Below, piece after piece: positions 58,101-64,000 of a DNA stretch of 64,000 nt; within the stretch, counting starts at the first letter, position 1, and every line of letters begins with the position of its first letter. Below the pieces are notes generated by a model that searched no databases, was not told the DNA's origin, and was given only the letters and a program-made list of their open reading frames with translations. The stretch comes from Phlebiopsis flavidoalba (lineage: Eukaryota; Basidiomycota; Agaricomycetes; Polyporales; Phanerochaetaceae), in contig JAOCPU010000005.1 of the NCBI GenBank assembly GCA_035772785.1, positions 806,001-870,000 on the forward strand. Direction: 5' to 3'. Position numbers and translations under genes: made by a program.

Positions 58101-58152
58101 GATATCCGGACCCTCTCGTATGACGCCATCGCGAACTGAACAGTTGATGTAG
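55147..58152 (+). CDS. FunK1-type fungal protein kinase, copy 4
   Basis: The most complete copy. The ATG at 55147 gives MSAPNPQQSSSWHPLRVRSR. Then FEFFLGQRGILPPPPSDDKN (55362-55421), KTRPDCYALLNAE and NWINIGVPGEFRKDGKRIVS ending at a GTGAGT donor (55852), FVFAFTIEDTIMRIWFASR (about 55975), HVLVSLPFDFNK (56035-56069), LRVMYAEEHQTWVGYNHG, YKTTRIISDFGAQT, LVLKDAWVDASRKRE (56378-56422), MRIRAAGDVYIGEVPKRDHT, KFHYRIVFEEVGRTIS, the catalytic loop GWVHRDISPGNILVVNGVGK (56910-56970), SDFEYAKHVDDVEIHEHRT, TPGFIAVEVEGQNYIF (57100) and a Lys/Arg-rich C-terminus with stop at 58152. Corrections are needed near 55370, at 55549-55553 (A run), near 56012, 56982-56986 (T5), 57100 and 57180. With canonical HRD, Asn and VLKD motifs it is probably a real gene if those are sequencing errors. 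Confidence 0.85.
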
Positions 58153-58789
58153 GATGGGGAGGGCCATTGGATGGTGTCTCGCTGCTTGCTAAGGTTTGCT
58201 CTGGTTTTGCCTTTGTACTTCTCTCGTTACTGTAATGTTCTCCAAATGTAAGAATGTCCCAACCCATATCACGATGTGCACCGCATATATATTTGCAAGT
58301 GGAGCTGTTTGTCCTTAGACTTGCTGCATTCAGCAGGCTACATTGGAACTCAATCATCCGAGTATCACTCATATTGAGCGCGAGTCATCCACAGCGTAAC
58401 AACGTACTCTGCGCTGTACGACACCTCCGGTCTAATGACCAAATGACATCATACATGCGAAAGATTCAACACAATCGTATATTCACCCGCGCTTTCGTTT
58501 GAAAGAAGCCCTTCGCAGCAATTGCGCATGCCTTGGTGTCGCACACCGAGGAGATCCTTCAGCGAGAATTGAAGCAAAATATCCATCCACACGAAGTCAA
58601 CATGAAGTAGGGACTTCAAGTTTCTAGGGATCGGTAACGGAAAGTCAGGTCTTGCCTCAGAAAACCCTCGAAAGTGACCGCTTGATCAAGATGCAAATTC
58701 TGAAGCCCTCTTTCTTTTATTCATATCATGAAAGTATTTTTTGCTGGGTGCAAATGAGTTAGAGAGCCACCTCAGACGAGGTGTACAGT
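58153..58789. other. Spacer between FunK1 copies 4 and 5
   Basis: No gene seen. The 3' end of copy 4 should lie in the first 200 bp. Confidence 0.4.
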
Positions 58790-61760
58790 GATGCAATCAC
58801 AGATCACCTCCGTGAATGTTTGGCCTCGTCCGCCATTTGGTTAGTCAAGTTCATCTTGCCTTCTCCCCTCTCACTTACCTGTACCGCACATTCCTACCGT
58901 CAACAAATCCACTCTGTCTGTGTTCGTTCACAATTCCCCCTTCTTCCATGAAGTAGCTGACGTTGAGTGTCCTGAAAAATAGACATGCCTCATTCGATCA
59001 TATAGCGCGTCCAAATCCGGGTCATCGCGCGACATTGCCCAGGATGCAGAAAAGAACAAACCCTTACCGTTTACCCCTGCGACTATGCGGCCATGATAAT
59101 CCCTCAACTCCCAACACAATTCTTCCTTGGTCAGAATGGTATTCTTCCGATTCTTGCACCGGACAGCAACGTCGACGACGTGGTCAAAGCCCTGAAACGC
59201 AAGAAAAGTGCTACGGTCGGTCAAAATACACGGCTCGCCGTCATGGCAGTGGCAAGGCTTCCTCAAGAATCCAGAGGACTATCACGACAGTAAAGAGCAC
59301 GAAATTTACAGAAATATCGAGTACATTACAGATGCTATCCGGCAGTCGTCTAACGCAGGGAAACCACCTACGTTGAACTTCAAGTGCAACTCAGAAATGG
59401 TTCCTGTGTCGACCAAGATGGAAAATACGACTCACAAGTGCAATCCAGACCTGATGTTTGACTATGGCATCCTACACTCGGAAGGAATGGAGTTCTCCAA
59501 CGCGAATTCCGAAAGAAGATGATCGTACATGCTTCTATCCATTCATCGGTGCTGTGGCCGAATTCCAACAGTTTCCTATAGGGTTTACTCTTATGACCAT
59601 GAGTCGGATGTGAGTCTATCATACCCAAACTTTCATCGCACCCTCTCACAGCTCTGTATGTTCGATAGAACGGGGTGAGCTTGCTAATGGCTATGTTTCG
59701 CGTGATGGCAAGAGATCCGCGATGAGACGATTCATTTATGGTGTTTCACAATCGATGGCCTAATGATGAGAATTTGGTTTGGGCAAACCGGTCCAATGCC
59801 ATTGGTCTCGTTGCCATTCGACTTTAATAAGGTTAGTGGCCGTACTACCTATGACCTCGGTCGTCTCTGACTTCTATCCTTGAATAAACCCAGGAATACA
59901 AATACACAGTCGAAACCTTCCTACGATTGATGTATGCCGATGAAGAACAGCTCGGGTTGGATCCTACAATGGAAAGGCTCCCTCGAGAGGGCAACACTGG
60001 ACCGTTCCCAATATAAGATCAAATGCGCCGATTCCGTCTTCAAGACAGTCCGTATGATATCGAACGGCAACGAAAAATTTCTCCTGGGACGTAACAGCTC
60101 GTGTCTGGGAGGTTCGTGAGCTTGTGGGAATGCGGCAAGGAGGACCCGAAGCCACTCGTGTGCTCAAGGACTCGTGGGAGGACTCGAACCACCTAACGTG
60201 AAGCCGACTATTTGGTACGCGATCCGCAAGGCCGCCCCGAGCGGACGGGAAATCTCGCAGACTTTGAACGGCACGTAGTGCAGATCAGGAAGTCCGGCGA
60301 CGTGTAACGTCGGCGGGGGATCCCTCTTGGACGATACGAGCATTTTGATCACGGGTGGAGAGACTCGGGATCTTTACAACTTGAAAATGAGTTTCAAGAC
60401 CCCCAGGTCAAACACGTGCTTCACTCCACGGTTCACAGTGTGGGGTGTTCATGGGGACAGTAGGCCTGCTGACTGAACCCATCGACAAGCTGTTGCAAGG
60501 TTCGTGGTGAAGAGTCCATCACCGCGTTGGTATACTCAGACCTAGGGCCACTAACGTCCACGGGAGGAGACCGGCACTCCTTACTCGAGTACACTATAAC
60601 GGCCTTATCGGGCGCCGGTGAAAGGTAAGGCAATAGATCCGCATAGACTCATGTCGACGAATCTTACAACATAATGCAGGTCTGCGCGTTACTGACACGA
60701 ATGGCCTGCTGGATCCATTGCGGACACTTCGAGAGTGATAACATTCTCGTAGTCGACACGCGTGTGGGCAAGCTGGATTGAGCACCTCAGATGACGCACG
60801 ACCTATTGCTCACACGTCCTTTTTTTCCAGGATGCGGATAACCCTTGGCGGAATCCTACGGATATACGACGAGCATGTCGAGACCGATACAAAGGTAATG
60901 TGTGCGATTTAATTGACGTCGTTTGTGCTGCCCTCTAAAAAGTAACGTCATGCGCGTTGAATACACAACAGGGTTCATAAACACTTCGTATCCGGTAGAG
61001 GTGAATTCGTCGGTTCGTATCATTCCCAAGCCTGCAACAAGCCTGGTGAAGACAACAGAGGACCAATCCACACAAAGCAGCTGCATTTCGTCCCTGAGCA
61101 CGGGGGATGACGAATACGAACCTCTGGAGAGCATCCAAGTCCAGAGACTCGATCTCACCTCCGCCGGTATCGTACTGAGATGACCTGGTAGAGAAGAAAG
61201 GAGGCCCTCCCATCTAGGTCATGATACCCCCCCTATTTTAATCAACCACTGGCAAATTACCGGCAGAATCCCTTGCACGACCTGGAGTCCGGCCCTGGTG
61301 GACAGGATGCATGGTTTGGTGGTCGGCTGTGGGAAGGGGCGTATTGGGATAATAAACCGGCGGTTTCAAATGGTCTCTCAAACCAAGAAAAGGGCGCGAA
61401 TGAGGGTCGTTAACACTCGCCTCCGGAAAGGCTGCGTCGAAAAATATTGGTGGAGAAAGGGGCGATTGTTTTGTCCAGAATGATCAAAGGTGATGTCATT
61501 TGGTAGAGAGTAGCCCCATTCGCGGGGGGGCCGATGTCATCGAAGGTGGGGCCTCTTGGCGAACCCCATTCTTGCCATGGACCTCAGTCAGGTCACTAAA
61601 CGAACAAAAGGAAAGTTCTACGTCCCCGTGACCTCGTCAGCGCAATACCTGATTACCTAACGCAAGAACGCACCGATGTACCAGGCGGACGTGTAATCCT
61701 TTCGGTTTGGTTGACCATGTACCCAGGGTCATGCACGTCTAAGTTCTGCACAACATGCTG
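58790..61760 (+). pseudogene. FunK1-type protein kinase, copy 5, decayed
   Basis: A weak upstream match (GCAATCACAGATC at 58793) precedes scattered kinase blocks: PQLPTQFFLGQNGILPILAP (59102-59161), NIEYITDAIRQSSNAGKPPT then LNFKCNSEMVPVSTK (59312-59416), LMMRIWFGQTGPMPLVSLPF then DFNK (59763-59831), LRLMYADEEQLGW (about 59922-59960), YKIKCADSVFKTVRMIS (60013-60063), a catalytic loop CWIHCGHFESDNILVVDTRV (about 60710-60769) in which HRD has become HCG, and PLHDLESGPWW (about 61274-61306). The HRD Asp is gone and frames change repeatedly, so it is dead. It lies in direct tandem behind copy 4 and keeps the same domain order. No C-terminal part is recognisable after about 61400. Confidence 0.7.
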
Positions 61761-63429
61761 GACCAATGTTGTGCGAGCGCCATGCGCACGAGACACTCCT
61801 GGGACTTTGTTTTGTATGGATTGATCTAGTGGCCTGTAATGTCGTGGTGAGGAGAATCGGATCTCACAAAGCGAAGAGCGAGGACGGCAGCCATGAGACG
61901 AAGGACGGTGAAGACGAGGGGCAGAAGACAGCAGGACTTAGGGATACAAGGACGGGGGCGAGGGACCAACGCAGAAAATGGTTGAGGATGATGGTGTTGC
62001 GGGCTGATGGTGAGGATGATGCGTGCAGGGCAGATGGCGCTCTGGTTCAAGGCGACGGCACCAGGCAATGACGCAGGCGGAACGCACCATCGTAGGCGAT
62101 AGTCGCAGGGTGATGTGGTCTAGGCTGACGGTCCAGGTGGCGATCCATATGTCGAGACAGGATGTCTTGAGGCACATCCTTTTTTTTTGCTGCCAGATGC
62201 CGATGTAGTGAGATGTCGATACAGACCCGGGCAGATGTCGGTGCAGATGAAGTCGAACCCAAGAAGGATGGGCAAGTTCGACCTCGCCAACGTGGCAGAA
62301 CGACGATGAGAGAGACCACGAAGATGAAGACGATCCCTCCCCCCTCGAGAACGTAGCCTCTGGCTCGTAAACACCGTCGGAAATCAGCACCCAGCCAATC
62401 GTCCTGCTGGAAGAAGCTGCCACAAGAGCAAAGCGGTTGCGCGACGCCGTTGAAGCCCGGGCCTATCGCCAACGGTAAACGACGAAAGACTAGCCAAGGA
62501 CCCGCGAGCTCTTCTACTCCCGTCGAAAGACCCACAACATCTCGTAAAACTCGGTCACAAACCGCCAAAGAGCGCAAGGCCACATAGCTTTGGTACAGCT
62601 GAGGGCAATGACATATTACGTCTGTAGAAGCAATGGGTGTCAGCGAGGCTTGGGCGTGCATCATGAATGAGCTTACCTTAGGGATCGTGCCACGGCAGTG
62701 CTGCAGGATAAGAGTAGCATCGAGTAGGGATGAAGGGATAGTTGAAGATCAAATCATGTGTTATTCATGGTATCAAGAAATACAATGGTGTCCCAGTAAA
62801 TTCGTACGAAGCTCTAGGATTGAATATTGAGGACTGAGTCTCCAAAACCACGTAGTTGACTCTCTGAGGATAATCGAGTCATTCCGCTCCAGCTGATCAT
62901 CTATCCGTGAAATGCTTTTACGACGTACCACAGAGACTATGACGACTGTGAACATGAGAGCCTGCCCATCATACGGATGCTAGTTTTCTTCGGCCATCTT
63001 GCCCGCACGGATGTGAGTAGTCTGAGGTACTCGGCTCTTCGCCATGCCTTGGAGTCAGCTAGGAATCGGGAGTCATTTTTTTTTTTTTGTTTACAAGCGC
63101 GAGGACACAAAAGAATTTCACCAAGCCGCATTGCCGTGAATAGCGCGCCACATAGAGTTTCCCGAGGCTGTTCCAGTTGAGGATTGGCCGGCAACTATGC
63201 GCAGGACCTGGAGTAAATGCCCTTCAGTCCAAGAATCCTGGTTTAAAGACATTGCATCGTGGCTGCCATGTATGCGATATGATGGTTGTGGAGGTGGTCT
63301 GCAAACGTATCAAATTGAAGGAGAGTAAATTCATGTGGCCCTCACACATCGTACCCCACACCACGGAAAGATGAAGAGGCGATTGGATTTTGAGAACCAA
63401 ATGCGCTAGTTATTTCCAAACTCACCACG
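61761..63429. other. No recognisable gene
   Basis: A 205-codon minus-strand frame (62047-62664) with a hydrophobic stretch IVFIFVVSLIVVLPRWRGRT is opposed by plus-strand frames and has no known motif. CAGATGYCGATGYAGTGAGA-like words repeat near 62195-62250. T-rich runs lie at 62181-62188 and 63079-63088. Confidence 0.4.
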
Positions 63430-63800
63430 GTTGAGCGCTGCCTCTGTCACAAAACCAAATGCGTACGGACACATGGTCGTCCATTCAAAGCAACCGCCCG
63501 TACCTCTTTACCCCACCGAGCCCGCTCTCCCTCTCCCACCCCCGCCCTCCGCTTTCCTTCTACCGCCACTCGTCCCTCAGCGCCTCGCGTTGACCCACTC
63601 TAGTCCTGCTGAGCGACCGCTAAGGCGCCCACACCTTTTTTCGTGTCCTGTTCCCCCTTTTGCTGCCACCCCTCCAGCCCACACGTCCCCCTCCTAACAC
63701 AGACTCCTCTTTCCCCTCCCTTTTTTTTTCTCTTTCTTCCCCCCCCTCCTCTCCCCTCCCGTCCCCCTCCCTTCCGTCACTACGAACGACCCGTTCTCCC
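63430..63800 (+). promoter_or_regulatory. Long pyrimidine-rich tract
   Basis: Mostly C and T on the plus strand, nearly pure between 63700 and 63777 (CCCTTTTTTTTTCTCTTTCT and onward). Such CT tracts are common just before transcription starts in filamentous fungi, so a plus-strand gene may begin near or beyond the right edge. This is an inference from composition only. Confidence 0.35.
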
Positions 63801-64000
63801 CTTCTTCTCTACATATTCTTTTTCGAACCGAAGTGGCCATAGGAATTAGCAGGTTAATTGGCGTGTGGCGGACAGTTGTTATCAGCACGAGGGCCAGGTC
63901 CAGGAAGGTCTCTGCACGAAGAATGTGTGGGGGTCGCGTAAGTTCAGCCGCAACAAGCCGCGCCAGCGCGAATGGATTGTGAGACGCGTGAGGTCACACT

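Noticed and set aside
60160..60200. TGGTTCGAGTCC on the minus strand, like a tRNA T-loop
   Set aside because: It falls inside the decayed FunK1 VLKDSW region, and no other tRNA parts are found around it.
62047..62664. 205-codon minus-strand frame with a hydrophobic segment
   Set aside because: No start context, no family motif, and overlapping frames of similar length on both strands. The evidence is too weak to call a gene.

Overview
The window looks like a nuclear segment from an agaricomycete (mushroom or polypore) basidiomycete. The evidence is introns of about 45-60 nt with GT/AG ends, a cluster of FunK1-type fungal protein kinases, a DUF6533 membrane protein, F-box proteins in tandem, an NmrA-like reductase, a GRF-type zinc-finger protein, and both hAT and KDZ (CxC5/CxC6) transposases. 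No database was searched, so family names come from recognising motifs by eye.

Layout. 1-6.1 kb: two FunK1 kinase genes on the minus strand, the first running off the left edge, each with a shared upstream block. 6.1-9.6 kb: no recognisable gene, but one arm of a diverged inverted duplication. 9.7-13.1 kb: an NmrA-like gene (-) divergent from a many-exon DUF6533 membrane-protein gene (+). 13.8-20.9 kb: three tandem F-box-type genes of increasing decay, the second split by a 1.56 kb element with terminal inverted repeats. 21.7-23.3 kb: a decayed WD40 gene of the WDR68/DCAF7 type. 25-27.3 kb: an unrecognised, probably membrane-protein, gene. 27.8-33.4 kb: the other arm of the inverted duplication, with a third, badly decayed FunK1. 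34.4-35.6 kb: a second, truncated NmrA copy. 35.6-41.4 kb: gene-poor, with an A+T-rich block next to a very G+C-rich block. 41.7-48.7 kb: a GRF zinc-finger gene cut in two by a 4801 bp hAT element that keeps its 8 bp target duplication and an almost full-length transposase. 49.6-50.9 kb: G+C-rich degenerate repeats. 51.4-54.1 kb: a KDZ transposase gene. 54.9-61.8 kb: FunK1 copies four and five. 61.8-64 kb: nothing recognised except a long pyrimidine tract.

Reading the genes. Almost every recognisable gene, including ones otherwise well conserved, needs single-base corrections in homopolymers to stay in frame. I could identify more than a dozen such points. They may be sequencing or assembly errors rather than real mutations, so spans are given for whole genes and intactness is left open for FunK1-1, -2 and -4, NmrA, DUF6533, F-box 1, the GRF gene, hAT and KDZ. 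FunK1-3 and -5, F-box 2 and 3, the WDR68 copy and NmrA copy 2 also carry losses or substitutions in conserved motifs and are called pseudogenes.

The genes do not form a pathway. The window reads as a fast-evolving accessory region shaped by duplication of kinase and F-box families and by DNA transposons.
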